A stretch of 64,000 nucleotides of DNA, from contig JAGTXX020000001.1 in NCBI GenBank assembly GCA_019044685.2, positions 372,001-436,000 of the forward strand, read 5' to 3'. Position 1 is the first letter of the stretch. The number at the start of each line of letters is the position of its first letter. This DNA is from Nannochloris sp. 'desiccata'. Its lineage: Eukaryota; Chlorophyta; Trebouxiophyceae; Chlorellales; Chlorellaceae. The notes beneath the pieces are model-generated. The model was not told where the DNA came from. It did not search any database and worked only from the letters and a program-made list of their open reading frames with translations. Below are positions 34,697-46,719 of the stretch, piece by piece. The position numbers were made by a program, and so were the translations under genes.

Positions 34697-35773
34697 CTAC
34701 CACCAACCATGAGGCCGAATCAAACCTCGTCGAAAAGCCAAATAGAAAGCGACCCCAGTTGCCGCACCCCCCAAATGCCCAGCATGTGCTATTGTACTCC
34801 CTCTCCCATCCAATGTACCCCCAATATCGTTCCACAACCATAGCAAACCTAATAACGCAGCTGGCATTGGAATTAATCCATATAATAAGATAGTTCTAGT
34901 GGGGAATAGAGCAATGTCCACTATAGATATGGCGCTCACCGCTGCACTGGCACCTAGTGCTCCCTTTGAAGAGCCACCATACCTAGAATCCAAAGCAGAA
35001 TTCAATCCCCAATAGACATTCTTACCACTCCCTGCTTTGCCACTGCGCCCACGTAGTAGTTCCTGCTCTTTGTAATATTGATGGCCACAATGAGCTAAAC
35101 TTCCCGCAATACCGCCAGCTACATAAAGTAATAGAAGTTTCTTTCCACCGAAGATTCTGCCAATATCTGCCCCGAAAAAGTAGAGGGTAATCATATTAGA
35201 GGCTAAATGCATCGTATCTGACTGACTGAACGCCGAAGTAAGAGCTGTCCAAAAGCGCCCAGCTCGTAGAGAGTCGAGAGAAACTACAAAATGTCTTGCA
35301 GCAAAATGGGGGTCTACTCTCCAGAGCAAATATACAGCTCCATTGACTGCAATCAAAGACCATATTACCTTGGAAGCGTCAGGGTTAAAGCGAGCTTGCC
35401 ATGTTTTGAAATTGTTTGGGGAAGGTGAACGTGGTGGGAAGGACATTGCCGACCGAATTCCACGAGATTGTTGTAGCTGGCGATGAGGTAGCTTCGGGTA
35501 TCTAGAAAGAAGAGAAGCTATTCTATTTGTTTTTGCGGTTGTTTGAGGACGTAAGAATGTTGAAGCTAAGGTGGAGATATCTCTGGTTCTCAGCAGAGAC
35601 GCCAGAAGAGATGGAGCAGAAGAAGTAGGACGGGTAGCGAGGGTGGCGGCGGTGGTGGTCGCCCAATTAGAAGAGAAAAAGGCTTTGGAGGTGGCGCTGG
35701 GAACAGCTGGCACTCCAGTAGAAGTTGAGCCCTTCAGCAATGCTAATGCGATCTGTAAAGCTGAACGGCGCAT
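34697..35773 (-). CDS. Rhomboid intramembrane serine protease, mitochondrial PARL-like
   Basis: A single-exon gene of 358 aa. The first 125 residues are rich in Ser, Thr, Ala and Arg with almost no acidic residues, a clear organelle presequence. The rhomboid core follows with the HLASNMITLYFFG helix, the nucleophile Ser in GALGASAAVSA (about residue 276) and the catalytic His in AHAGHLGGAATG (about residue 333). This serine/histidine dyad, and the hydrophobic segment near WSLIAVNGAVYLLWRV before the first core helix, fit the PARL/Pcp1 group, which cleaves membrane proteins within the inner mitochondrial membrane. A plastid rhomboid is the alternative. The protein ends shortly after the last helix (RGLIRPHGWW). 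Confidence 0.85.
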   Translation of the reverse strand: MRRSALQIALALLKGSTSTGVPAVPSATSKAFFSSNWATTTAATLATRPTSSAPSLLASLLRTRDISTLASTFLRPQTTAKTNRIASLLSRYPKLPHRQLQQSRGIRSAMSFPPRSPSPNNFKTWQARFNPDASKVIWSLIAVNGAVYLLWRVDPHFAARHFVVSLDSLRAGRFWTALTSAFSQSDTMHLASNMITLYFFGADIGRIFGGKKLLLLYVAGGIAGSLAHCGHQYYKEQELLRGRSGKAGSGKNVYWGLNSALDSRYGGSSKGALGASAAVSAISIVDIALFPTRTILLYGLIPMPAALLGLLWLWNDIGGTLDGRGSTIAHAGHLGGAATGVAFYLAFRRGLIRPHGWW

Positions 35774-35970
35774 TTTCAGGGTAGAGCTTTGCAGCTTCTA
35801 ATTAAATTGCAAACGAATTTGATCAGACGATCAGCTATATCAGTTGTGATATTCAGAGGTCACAGTGACTCGCATTTAAATGCAATTATTTTAGTGGAAT
35901 GCTAGGCAATTTCCGTGCTCACGCTTGAAAAGAAATAAATAACGAAATAAACCCAAGAGCTGTGATGCTG

Positions 35971-35978
35971 AGAACCAC
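35971..35978. repeat. Left target-site duplication of the hAT element
   Basis: AGAACCAC immediately precedes the element and is repeated exactly at 36642-36649. Confidence 0.9.
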
Positions 35979-36641
35979 TAGGGTTGGGATCTTAAAGTCA
36001 GCTTTAATTAAATTTTAACTTTAATTTAAACTTTAATTTAACATTTTGACGCCACTCTAGCTTTATTAAAGTCGCTAGCATTATGTTAAGAACGGTACAG
36101 AGTTGGATCTAACAGAGCTAGCGACTGTTATAGTGGATGAGAAGACGGGGAGAAGAAAGTTCAAATACAACGCTATGGACGTGAAGATTGCCTGGGAGCA
36201 AATGCTTAAGCCGCGCTATCCTTTGCTAGCCAAGCTTGCTGAGAGGCTTCTTTCAATGCATGCAACTTCTTGTAGCAGTGAGAGGATGTGGTCCACGCTG
36301 AGATGGATTTACAGGGAGAATAGGAGTAGGTTGGCGGTGGAGCGTGCCAAGAAGATGGCATTTATTTCAGCAAACCGTCGCTTGATGAGAGGTTTGGAGG
36401 CTGATAAGGCTGAAGAAGATGGTATGGAAGTGCTTTTGGAGGCTCTTTTTGATGATAGCGAGCAGCAGAATTAAAAAAACTGTGTTAATGAACAGATCAT
36501 AGATCTGTGAATGTGTTACATCTGGGCACTTTAATATTTTATCTGCTATTCTTAAACTTTAATGACTTTAATTTAAAAACGCCTTTAATTTTAATTTAAT
36601 TCCATTAAAGCTTTTCTCAGGAGACTTTAATCCCAACCCTA
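35979..36641 (+). mobile_element. hAT-family DNA transposon remnant, 663 bp, with intact ends
   Basis: The ends are terminal inverted repeats: TAGGGTTGGGA at 35979-35989 and its complement at 36631-36641, extending inward to AAAGTC with a two-base indel. The flanks carry an exact 8-bp target duplication, the size made by hAT transposases. Both ends are packed with CTTTAAT-type subterminal repeats, likely transposase binding sites. The interior encodes only the C-terminal hATC dimerisation domain, so the element has lost most of its transposase, including the catalytic core, and is non-autonomous. It sits between the rhomboid and CGI121 genes. Confidence 0.93.
36103..36474 (+). pseudogene. hAT transposase fragment, hATC dimerisation domain
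   Basis: An open frame of about 123 codons, ending in a normal TAA, encodes the hATC domain: the WEQMLKPRYPLLAKLAERLL segment, then ATSCSSERMWSTLRWIYREN and RLAVERAKKMAFISAN. These match the conserved Ser-Glu-Arg and final helix of hAT transposases. There is no suitable in-frame ATG at the 5' end, and the DDE catalytic and zinc-finger (BED) parts are absent. It is a deletion derivative; whether it is expressed as a dimerising fragment is open. Confidence 0.85.
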
Positions 36642-36649
36642 AGAACCAC

Positions 36650-37041
36650 AGAAGGTGAAGGATCCTTCTGAAGAAAGGATTGACCCATTGCTAACGGCCT
36701 TATTCTAGGTATGCAGAGAGATTGAGGGGGAAGGTCTTATCAACTTTGAGGACGGCTATTCTAAATAAAGTTATAATGGTAGATACAGTGGAGGTACTAA
36801 ATCTTATTCACGCTAGATTCTATGACGGCATGCATAAAGAGAATAAGTTCAAAAAGCTGCGTCCGCTACTGTTCTTTTCTTCTTCTATGTCCAGTTGCAT
36901 AATGATTATAAAGAGAATTGATCCAGCGATTCAGACAAGAGTCTAGAATTAATGATGATGACCTACATATTATTTATGTTGTTTAGACGCAGCGCGGTAA
37001 ATCTGAGAAATTTGGGCATGTTCTGATGTGCCTAAATACGT
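36650..37041. other. Intergenic region with an unassigned open frame
   Basis: This lies between the hAT element and the 3' end of CGI121. A plus-strand frame at about 36722-36946 (74 codons) resembles nothing I know and lacks a clear start context. It may be a decayed element or chance. Confidence 0.3.
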
Positions 37042-37739
37042 TTACATCATATCTCGTGCACCTATTCTATTCAGCACGGCATCAACTAAAGTCCCTACTA
37101 CAAGCTCCTCATCCAACACTTTATAGTACTTTCTTATTAACTCAATATTTATCACCGACGACAACTCTTCCACAACTGCACCCTCCCCTTGCACACTCGA
37201 CTTTAAACTTTCTACCTCTTCTGGAGTAGCGTTAAACCGTGCAAGTAGCAAGTGTTGACAGCTATCATTCACTCCAAACCTCTCTAACGACTGGCCAATG
37301 TGTTTTGAGCCAGCTATATTAAAAACTATTTCAGCGTGCAGGGAACGGGTTTTTAGTGCTCCCCGCGTTTTGGCAACAAGCGCTGCTCTGGCTGCAGCAT
37401 GTAGCAGGAATATATCAGGGACCAGTGATGCGTTTATAACGGCAGCTTCCGGGGTTAATGATCCTGACATGATTAATCGTTTAAGCTCTCTGCAAAACAG
37501 GCAAGCAGGCGGAAGGAGCGAGGGATGAGCGGCGGGTGAGGTTGGATTCCAGGTGTGAGGGCAAAGTTAACAAATTAGGCCCTTTTCAGTAATGTATATC
37601 TATTATTAAAAATTACAGAATTTTTGAAGTCAGTGTCTTACGCTGTATTTTTAACATTTTTGACCAGGAAAACTGAGAGATGGTCATCTGGAAATTCCTC
37701 GAATTTCAAAGTTGTTGATGGAGAGCCGTTTGCGTCCAT
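37042..37739 (-). CDS. CGI121: KEOPS complex subunit CGI121/TPRKB
   Basis: Exons complement of 37642-37739 and 37042-37489 join in phase 2 to give 181 aa, the usual family length. CGI121 binds the Bud32/PRPK kinase in the KEOPS complex, which makes threonylcarbamoyl-adenosine (t6A37) in tRNA and helps bind the tRNA. The first exon gives FEEFPDDHLSVFLVKNVKNT and the second continues AELKRLIMSGSL, exactly where TPRKB has its first strand and helix. Further matches are KTRSLHAEIVFNIAGSKHIG, ERFGVND, and the C-terminal GTLVDAVLNRIGARDMM. Without the short first exon the protein would lack the first beta strand, so the splice is well supported. Confidence 0.92.
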
Positions 37740-37963
37740 CCTTTGATGTCTTTTATAGCTCGATAACTGTAATTAATGCCCTCAATGGATGATAGCGACT
37801 AAAAATAGGGCGCGAGCTAAAAAAACAGCTGCAGTTGGAGCTCGGAAAAACAGAATTGCACAGATCGATCTATAAATTTAATATTTTGTGTAGATAATTT
37901 TTAGAAATCATTTAGAATAGAATGCTAGGTGCCCCGACGCAATAGGGTCTCTTTAGCCCCCCA

Positions 37964-40900
37964 ATGCCTGGCTTGTTTAATGGCCATGGGTCGTCAGACT
38001 CTGGGGAAGCAACAGCACCCCCGATGCCTGATTCATCTTATGATGTAAATTACGGTTATAGAGAGGAGTTTGTTGCCCCAGGTTGGGTTCAAAGAATGTA
38101 TGGTCCCCCACCACCAACTGCCGGCATGCCAGAGCCCGCAGCAGTATGGGTCCCTGAGCCTGCTGCAATGCCATTAGGTGCTCATGGTGCACCTACATAC
38201 ATATACTACCCACAAGATAATCCAGGATATCCTCCAAATTACAGGCCATCTCCTTATGAGGTCCATGCTTATGCCGGTCAGGGCACTCTCCCGCTTCCTC
38301 CGGGTGCTGCCGTACTACGTGGCCGCTCACCTTCCACTTCAACCGGTCTTCATTATGCAGAAAGTGATGATTATTTGCCTGATTATGTCGTGCCACCTCA
38401 TCCACAGCCTTTTGAAGGCAGCCCTACCAAATCACCATTCTTTGCTGCGGGAGCTATCGCCAGTGATGATGTTGAAGTTGGTGCTAACCGAGAAGGTGCC
38501 AATGATTTCAGCGATGCTACAATGCCTTCTAGAAACGTAGCTATGCGGGAACGTAGGAAGAAGCAGCTTCGAACATGTGATAAAGACTCTTTTGGTGTTC
38601 CTTTGCCTAATACTCGACGGCCTTTTAGTTTATTTGCTTCGCCTTTTAGCATTGCGGAAGTGTGTACAGGCTTGGGAGTCTATTTAGCTAGTCTACAAGC
38701 TACTGTATTATTAGTCTTGATGCTTTCTGTGCTGTGTATTTACCCTTTAGTGGATAATGTCAAGAGCCAGCGGTGGGCTGAAGAGTATTCTCTATTAACG
38801 GGGGTAAGGGAAACACGTTGATTTTCCTGTTTGGTTTTCTTGTTCCTGTTGTTCTGCTTCTTATTTGTTTTGTTTCTCTTATTCTGCAGTCTGGTGGAGC
38901 TGTTGCGAGTTGTCCCAAAGGCTGGGACTTGACATCCTGGCTCACGGCAACAACAATAGGAGGCCATTGCAACGGTGGTTCCTATACCAGTAAATACGAT
39001 TGTGCAGCGCAGTGTGTGTGGTCTCCAGAGCGGCTAAAAAATTCGCAATGTAAAGGCGTAAAGCCACCTGATATAGCAATGGCAAGTAGCAGTACTACTT
39101 CTCCAACAAATAATAGTAGTAGTTCTACTAGTTATACACCATATAAAACGAGGCTTTCTGGACAGTGCGCACAGCATCTACCGTGTGTAAAAGGCAGATT
39201 AGACCCCTTGGCTCCAGATGGACCGTGTTTGTGTTGCCAAATGCAGCAAGATCCAGCAGCAATATCAACGAACCCGAGGGTTTCCGCTGGTCAATTATGG
39301 ACTTTCTTCCTTTGTCAGCTCGTTTTCCTAATATGGATGCTCTTTTTAGTGCATACTCAAGTTAAAACTGTGCATATTCAAGGAACGAGAGTCGTGGGTG
39401 CTTCAGACTATTCAGCGTGGATAGCTGGAATTGCGAAAACTCGAACTGAAGATGGACCTTTAGCACATTGGTGTGGTCATTTCGGCTCTGTGGTGTCTGC
39501 TTTCAATGTTCCTAATGTTGGAGATGCTCTTAGAGTAGGAAGACGAGTCGCAACACTGCAGGTTAAAAAGGCAGAGTCGGATGCATTGTCCGGTTCCACC
39601 TCGTGCAACCCTTTGCAGTGGATATATGGCCGATTTGTTGTAGGGAAATCTGAAGGATTAGAGAAATCTCTAGAAAAGCAGCAACGGAAGCTTGCTATTT
39701 ATGAAAGGCAAGAAAGTGAACCGACTGGGCAAGGTCTTGTTACCTTCGAGTTTACTGAGTCTGCTGCTTCTGCGATTGCAGCTTTTGAAAGACCTCCACT
39801 GCGTTCTCTTCTAGATAAAGCAACATTAGGCTTTACGGATACTAGACCACGACTTCATGGAACAGTAGTTAAAGTTGTGCGTGCTCCAGAGCCTTCAGAT
39901 ATCTTGTGGGAACATACCAACTGCACCGGTACGCCTGCTCTGCTGCGTAGGCTCTGGTCATGGACTATCACCGCTCTTATTATTTTAGCAGGCGCCGGAA
40001 TTCAGTATGGTTTTGCTGTTGCAGCTGAGCAATTGCGTGAAGATCGCATGTTGGCGCAGTACGCTGCAGGTACAGGTGCTGAGTGGGCAGTAGCTGAAGC
40101 TGCAGCGAAAACTAAGAAATTACGAGCTGTTTCTGTTGTTTCTGCCGTAATAGTTGTTACTATCAACTTAACAATTATGTTGACGATGCGTGCTTTATCC
40201 TGGTATGAACGTTGGACTACAAGGACGTCTATGGAACGTTGGGTGATGCTGAAATTATCTGTTTCGCAGCTATGCAATGCCTTTGCGGCTCCTATGCTTG
40301 CTGCCTACGCTTCTGGAAACCGTTCTGGCTGGTTTTCTCGAGGTGGTTTAATGGACGCTGCGTTCTATATCATGTGTGCAAACTCTTTGTTACCACCTCT
40401 GTTTCATCTATTAGGCCTAGGAGATAAGATTAAATATTATATCTTGTCGCCTTTTGCTCGCACGCAACCAATGTTGAATCAGTTGCTGGCGCCACCTCTC
40501 TTTCCCATGGCTGAGCAATATGCAGCATCAGTAACTACTCTCGGTTTAGCTTTATGGTACATGCCTGTACTTCCTATGAGTCCAATGATTGCTCTTGTAG
40601 GTCTCTCAGTTTCCTATTGCTCGAATAAATGGGTTGCTGTTCGTCGGGCTGCTGCTCCACCAAATCTTTCTGGCATGGTGACAGCGCCACTCAACTGGCT
40701 GCTTCGTTTACTACCCTTGGTGCAAATGATTCTGATGAAACAACTCTATTTTAAAGACTATCCGACCATAGATCCTGTGTTTTATACCGGGCTGGCGTTT
40801 TGGACTTTGTTTTGTCTTGCTCCTATTCGAGCGCTGCTGGGTGCTGTGCGTCGCAGACGTCGCCAGAATGCTTCTTCAGGGCTGTCATATCATCGCTTGC

Positions 40901-41823
40901 TTGGCGGAAAGCGTCTTGGAGTAGGAGATGTCTACGCTCCTTTAGTTCCTAAACCATGCAGCAGGAAATTTAAAGAACAAGTTGCTTCTACTTTTGCTCA
41001 GCTCGCACCCGCTGCGTTCGAGACTATTCTCAATGGAGAAGAAGTCGCCAATTTTTTATTTGGTGGTGGTGATGGAGGGAATATTCAAGGGGATAAAGAG
41101 AAGCTAGCTGCGTTGGGTATCACCTCTGCAGATCTCAAAGAATTCAATTTAGGTGTAGCTGCTGCTCCAGCACGTGGAGCAGATGGTAGACCACAACAAG
41201 GTCAGCCGCAAGGCAACTCTCTTCGAGCAAGTATCACTGCAGGTGTCCGTTTACTCTGGCAACCTCAAGATCCAGACCATCCTGAAGATGTGTTCATGCC
41301 TGCCGCAGCAGATGTAGGTAGCTCTGGTACGCATGGGTTGAGCAGTGCAGGTCGCACTGTTGAGCCTACTGCACCTCAATTAAGACCTCGCTTTAATAAC
41401 AACAACAACAACGGTAGACCTAATAGTGGCAGCACATCAGATAGTTGTGATCCTACGGGTGGTGGAGAAGCAGGTGGGGGTGCTAATATAGCTGCTCAGG
41501 CAGCTGCAGCAGCAGTGACCCCTCCTATCATGACTCGCCACGCTGCTCCGTGTACCACGACCCCTGGCTCGAATGCTTTAATCCCAGCAGTGAGGCATCG
41601 CAACAATAATGGCCTTAGTCCTGATCAAGGACACCAAAGACGTGCTCTAGTTCAAGGAAGGCCTACGCCAAATACGACTGGCCGTGGTCATGGACCTTCC
41701 CGCCTAGGCCCGTCTTCTCGTAGAGTAACAGCCCCAATAACAGGGACTCCCGGTGGTGGCTTGGATAATTTTAGACCGCTGGGTTCTGGTTTGCCTACAT
41801 ATCTCTTTGGAGATGCGCTCTAG
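37964..41823 (+). CDS. OSCA/CSC1/TMEM63-like mechanosensitive cation channel
   Basis: Exons 37964-38803 and 38890-41823 join in phase 0 for 1257 aa. OSCA/CSC1 proteins are osmosensitive or mechanosensitive Ca-permeable channels related in fold to anoctamins. The N-terminal 210 residues are Pro/Gly/Tyr-rich and disordered-looking. A first helix (SLQATVLLVLMLSVLCIY) is followed by a Cys-rich extracellular-type loop and a second helix (FFLCQLVFLIWMLFLVHTQ). The cytosolic part carries GLVTFEFTESAASAIAAFE and the family hallmark APEPSDILWEH. At least seven more hydrophobic helices follow. The last 250 residues are Gly/Asn/Pro-rich. The hallmark motif makes the superfamily firm; ion selectivity and location are unknown. 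The Cys-rich loop, with about ten Cys in 110 residues, is an unusual addition. Confidence 0.75.
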
Positions 41824-42032
41824 TATATATGCTATTAATAGTTTATTAAATTTTGAGTTTTTCCTCCAGTTTTATTGATTATTTTCTTCTTATAACTGTT
41901 CTCGTAATCCTTCTGTCCGTTATTTGACTTGTTTTACAAACTACGAAACTGTGGTCGAGTGAAAGTATACATGTTTATTTATATGTGTCTACTTATTTAA
42001 GACATAAAAAAAATCAAAATAGATTTCGAAAT

Positions 42033-45000
42033 TCACTGCTGACTCCAAACGGGAAAAGCCATTCTCTTCTTCGTCTTCTCCATATAAGCCCAATGTTCCC
42101 ATCCCAAAGCACGCAAAAGCTCCTCCCTACGTTCCAAAACTTCTTTAGTGGCTGGTTTATCGTCAGGATTGACTGATTTCTCCAACGCCTTCAATGCCAA
42201 AGCAGTTCTGCCAGCTCGTTCCTCTCTTTTCGCAGCCAAAGGAGCGTGACTTGCATCAGCCACAGGGTCCACCCAGCGCCTTAACTGCGCATAACATGCT
42301 TCAAATTCATCAGAATCTTTAGAACTTTCTTTATCCAACAACGCAGAGCACTTTGCAGCGAGTGCTTCCACCACAGCGCTCTTCTTCTCGTCCATGTCCT
42401 TCCTTCTTTCTGCGGCACCCTCGCTCTCATCAGGGCATTTTGCTGCGATAAACACAGCCAGCTCGGTGGTATCGATAGCAGCAAGGACAGTATCAGCAGC
42501 AGCAATGATGGCAGACACGGTTTCTGAGGCAGCACGTTCAGGTGCAGGCTTGGTAGAAAGTCTTTTCAGGGGTTCCCTCAACAAAGGTAAATGACTTTTA
42601 TATTTTTCATTTAATTCTTTGAGTAGCTTTGCATAAGCAGCCTGGGTTTCTTCAGTATCAGTCTTCATGTCAGATAAGAACTTGACTTCTGCATCGCGGA
42701 CAGCTTCAAATAACCCTGTTTCCAATGAAGAGGTTGTAGTTGCACCAGCAGTGGCGGGGGCAATAGGAGCAGTGGTGGTAACATCTGCCTTCTTAGGAGG
42801 CACCAAATATGTCATGGATAAAGCTCCAGGAGCATCTTTACCCGCCGAAGTTTGTCCTAATGAGAAACTACCGACCAGAGATCGTCCAGAAGTGGCATCT
42901 TTTGGCATTTTGTCATCGGGCACCGGTCCTAAAAATAACGCTACTGCCTCTCCAGCACACAGAGGCCGCTCCTTGCTGACAGCGTCTTTACCCAGCACAG
43001 CATTACCGTTTGTAGTGTACACTGGCACCTGAATTGCGGTTTCAAGTTTGCGTTCAATCAACATAGGCAGCGTGCGGAGCTTCTCAAGCACACCAGGGTC
43101 TTCGTGACGTAAGACCAACTGCACGGTATACTCCCCCTTTCTTAAGGTGATTGCATCAGGGTAGATGTCTCCTACACCCAATAACTGTTTATTTTCATCA
43201 CGAGTGAATGACATTTGCGCCTCAATCTCACTGTCGTACACAAATTTGTTGAGTAATGGCACCCTGGGGGTCACTTTCCCACCTTCTGGCAAAGAAAGTT
43301 TGTACGACAGCAGCAAAGAGTGGATAGTACGACCACCAGGTAACAGATCACGAGGAGCGCGTAATGGAGCAAGTACACCCGCATCCACAGGACGTAAAGG
43401 AATACGCACAGTATCCAACTTTGCAGAAGGTTTAATTTTCTCCCTGAGTAATGGAGCTCTTGCGACAACTTTCACCGCACCAGCCGCCCCATCAATAACC
43501 ACCCCATTTGCACCGGAAGTGCCATTTCCACTACCAGAATTGGTCTTAATATCAAGTCCATGGAAAATAAGCTCCATTTCCAGTGCCGAATGCCCTAAAC
43601 TACTCCAAAACTGGGCAATAGTAATCTCTAAAGTGGTCCCGGAGTGTACTGCAAACACTGAAGTACTTTCCCCACGTGGAGGTAACTGACTGGCAAACGT
43701 CCTAAACTCACTATCACTATACCTGGTATGTGGCAACAACGCAGTTGCACGGACCATGTACGATTTAGGAGTTGTAGTGGAATCATTTGCTTTCAATTTC
43801 AATTCCGCCCAGGTGGCACCAGCTGGGACCCCCACAAAACGACGCATCTCTTTACCTGGGACAAATGATTCATTGCCCAAATCCACTACAGCACCATGTG
43901 GCTCATATGCTACGTTAGAAAATCCGTTAGCAGTGGTGGTAGTGGGAGCAGTACTAGCAGAAGGTGCTAAGATAGACCCAGGGAGTGCGGCCAACGACAA
44001 AGGCTTGATCACAGTTACGGGAATTCTGAATAAAGGCCCCCTCCACTCGTCCACAGCATCAAACCCTTGAATCTCAGCATAGTGCAAACCCTGTTCCAAC
44101 CCAGTAGGATCTATTTCAACCTCGAAGGACCTGCCATTGTGGTGGAGTAATAACAACTCTGGCGCCTTGACCCACGGAGCGGTGGACTTCATTTTAATTT
44201 TCAAATCTATCTCCAGCTTAGTAGTTTTAACATCTGCATCTGCTTTTAACTTGGGTTTAATCTCTACAGACCAGGTCGTGGCAATTGCCGCGTCAGCAGG
44301 GTCACGGAGGTAGACACCACGTGTTGTCGTGGCCCCATCACTGCGACGAACTGCACTTTCCAGCACAAGATCTTTTAAAATATCATTATCAAGATATGAT
44401 TTTGAATTGTTTCCTTGTTGAAGATACGCATGCGCATCTGCTACTTGTAATAATCCACGCCCATAGGTTAAAGTAGAAGTGGGGTCCTCAGGATGCAAAA
44501 CCAAAGCAGTATTTTCCACCGCTCTTCTCACCCTAGCAGGAGTAATAACCTGCCCCTCTGCTTTTAACGCACAGAGGACCAAAGCTAAGCCACCACAGGC
44601 ACAGGGGGATGCCATGGAGGTACCATTCATGAGTTGCATTCGTTGTTGTGACCATTGGGGTACGGGAGCGATCGCTCCACCAGGTGCACTGAATGTGACC
44701 CCGATGTCACCGTCTGGTGCAGGACCACGTGATGACCAGGTGTATTGCGTACCTTGGTCAAGTGCTTGCCTAGAAATAATTAGAGACAAGAAGAAAATAG
44801 ATTAGATTAGTAGATAGCAAAGTTAAAAATATTGAAAATTAATCTGATCAAATGGCACTACGAGAGAGATAGAATTCATGAAATCAGCCCCTTGAAAGAC
44901 CAGTAAAAGCTGAGAAAATCAAAATCAAAATAAGATAGAAAAGACACGGTTTATTAAGCTCAATTTATTATGCCTTTTTACCTAATAGAATGCCCCGCAG

Positions 45001-46489
45001 CAGCCAAAGCAGGCGTCACAAACGCTCCAATCCCCAAGACAGCAGACGACGTCCCCCCAGGAGCACCGACCGTCGACAAAGCAGGCCCAGCATTCCCTGC
45101 AGACGCTACAAATATCACTCCATGCTTGTTCACTATTTCATCAGCCAAGCGAACAAACCTACCAGCATTTGACGTTGATGTCGCCTCTCCGTAGCTCATA
45201 TTAATCAAATCACACCTGTTCTCCAGTACCGTAACTAACGCCCTGGTCAGACCGACCATCGTCTCCATACTACCTAGCCTGGTATCGCCAATTTTGCACG
45301 AGACAATTTGGGCGCCGGGGGCAATACCATTCAGTGCAGGGTTTTCAGGATGGTATCCTGCTGCAATACCAGCCACGTGGGTACCATGTGACCCTGCGTC
45401 CACTACAATAGAAAGTGTACTGCCTTCATCATAGATGTTAAGAACGTAATTACATGCATCTTCAGCGGAAAAGGTGCCGTAGCGGCGACACTCACGGAAA
45501 TTTGTCAGAGGTTCTCCGAAATTTTCCAATGCTCCTTGATTATTATTATTATTTCTCTCATTTTCCACCCCGCCTTTTTCAGTGCCAGTACTTGTTGTAC
45601 TCGCAAGAGGGCAGTAGAAATCAGAAGTATCCAATGCAGCAACCCATTTCTCTCCGTCATTCCACACAACAGCTTCTACCATAGGCCCCTGGTCGTCATA
45701 CTTGCTAGAAAGCTCTTCGAGTAACTTCACCCTGGCTTCCAACTCTTCTCGCTCTTTTATTTCCGCAGGGGTGGCAGTTGCAGGGGCGCGACCGTGAGCT
45801 GCTTCAAAGGCAGCCAACGCGGCAGTTGCTTCAGTTACTGCAGCACGTTGCTGTTCGTCAAACCTCTTACGCCGTTCTTCTTTTAATCGGTGCTTTAGGC
45901 CGCCAGGAAGAAGAGAAAACGCAGGGGTGGCACCAACTCGCCACTCTCCAGAAGGGTTCTTCCATTCGCTGTTTAACTTCAGTTTATTTCCAAGTAAACC
46001 TTCAATGCATCCATTTTCATCTGCAGTGACTATCTTAGAGGTATTCACGTCACCAGATCCTGTACAATCAACCACATCGATAATCTTGGGCTGGCCATTA
46101 GGGGTGGTCTGAAGACCAAAGGCGCCAGGATCTACACCAGTGTCAAATATAGCAATGACAACATTACGACCATCGTACTCAGGGTATTGTTCCAAGAACT
46201 GGGTAGCCTGGATTTCAGCTTTAGGGAGCGCACCGGCAAAGTCGACTGCAGCGTCGGCATCGGTGATCAGCTCATTGGGGGCAGCCATTGCGATGATTGT
46301 AGAGTGTGACTGGGAAGGTGACGAACGGTGACTGGAAGATGCTAAAGGTCCTCCAGCTGTGTTGGCAGTAGGTCTACGAGATGACGACAACTGCTTTTGA
46401 TTAGATTGTAAAGAAGAAGATCTCCTTACTTGGTAAAAGCGCACGACCGCAGTAGAGCTCTGGCCAAAAGCTAACGATACTGAAGACAT
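42033..46489 (-). CDS. TPP2: Tripeptidyl peptidase II
   Basis: Exons complement of 44982-46489 and 42033-44769 join in phase 2, giving 1414 aa, slightly longer than animal TPP2 (about 1250). TPP2 is a giant cytosolic subtilisin-like peptidase that releases tripeptides downstream of the proteasome. The catalytic triad is visible: Asp116 in VVIAIFDTGVD, His368 in SHGTHVAG and Ser about 554 in MNGTSMASP. The oxyanion Asn lies in VASAGNAGP. The insert between Asp and His typical of TPP2 is present (residues 125-345), and the C-terminal half is the TPP2-specific beta-sandwich and helical region. The first 67 residues are Ser/Gln/Arg-rich like an organelle presequence and precede a second Met (Met68), where the conserved part begins. 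Confidence 0.95.
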
Positions 46490-46719
46490 TAAGATTTATT
46501 TGATCTGAATAAATAATGAGGCTGGAGGTAAACATATAACGACACGAGGGTTTTTTGGGGGGATTTTTGATCAGGATAGTAAAAATCGGCCAGTGAAGCG
46601 CATTGGTGCTGAATTGTGCAGATCAGTATTATCTAATTTAAATCAATTTTACTGCGAAAGTGCCTGAGCATATAATACTACAAAAAATCTGGCATCATCT
46701 CTGATGTTGATCGAAAACA
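46490..46719. promoter_or_regulatory. Short divergent upstream region, TPP2 / spermidine-synthase-like
   Basis: Only 230 bases separate the two start codons, so the promoters must overlap or be shared. It contains a G run at 46553-46562 and AT-rich sequence; no clear motif pair. Confidence 0.35.

Noticed and set aside
36722..36946. 74-codon open frame next to the hAT element
   Set aside because: It lies outside the target duplication, lacks a clear start and resembles no transposon protein I know; noted only as intergenic content.
42281..42535. Alternative-frame ORF inside TPP2
   Set aside because: It is a shadow frame of a well-supported coding exon.
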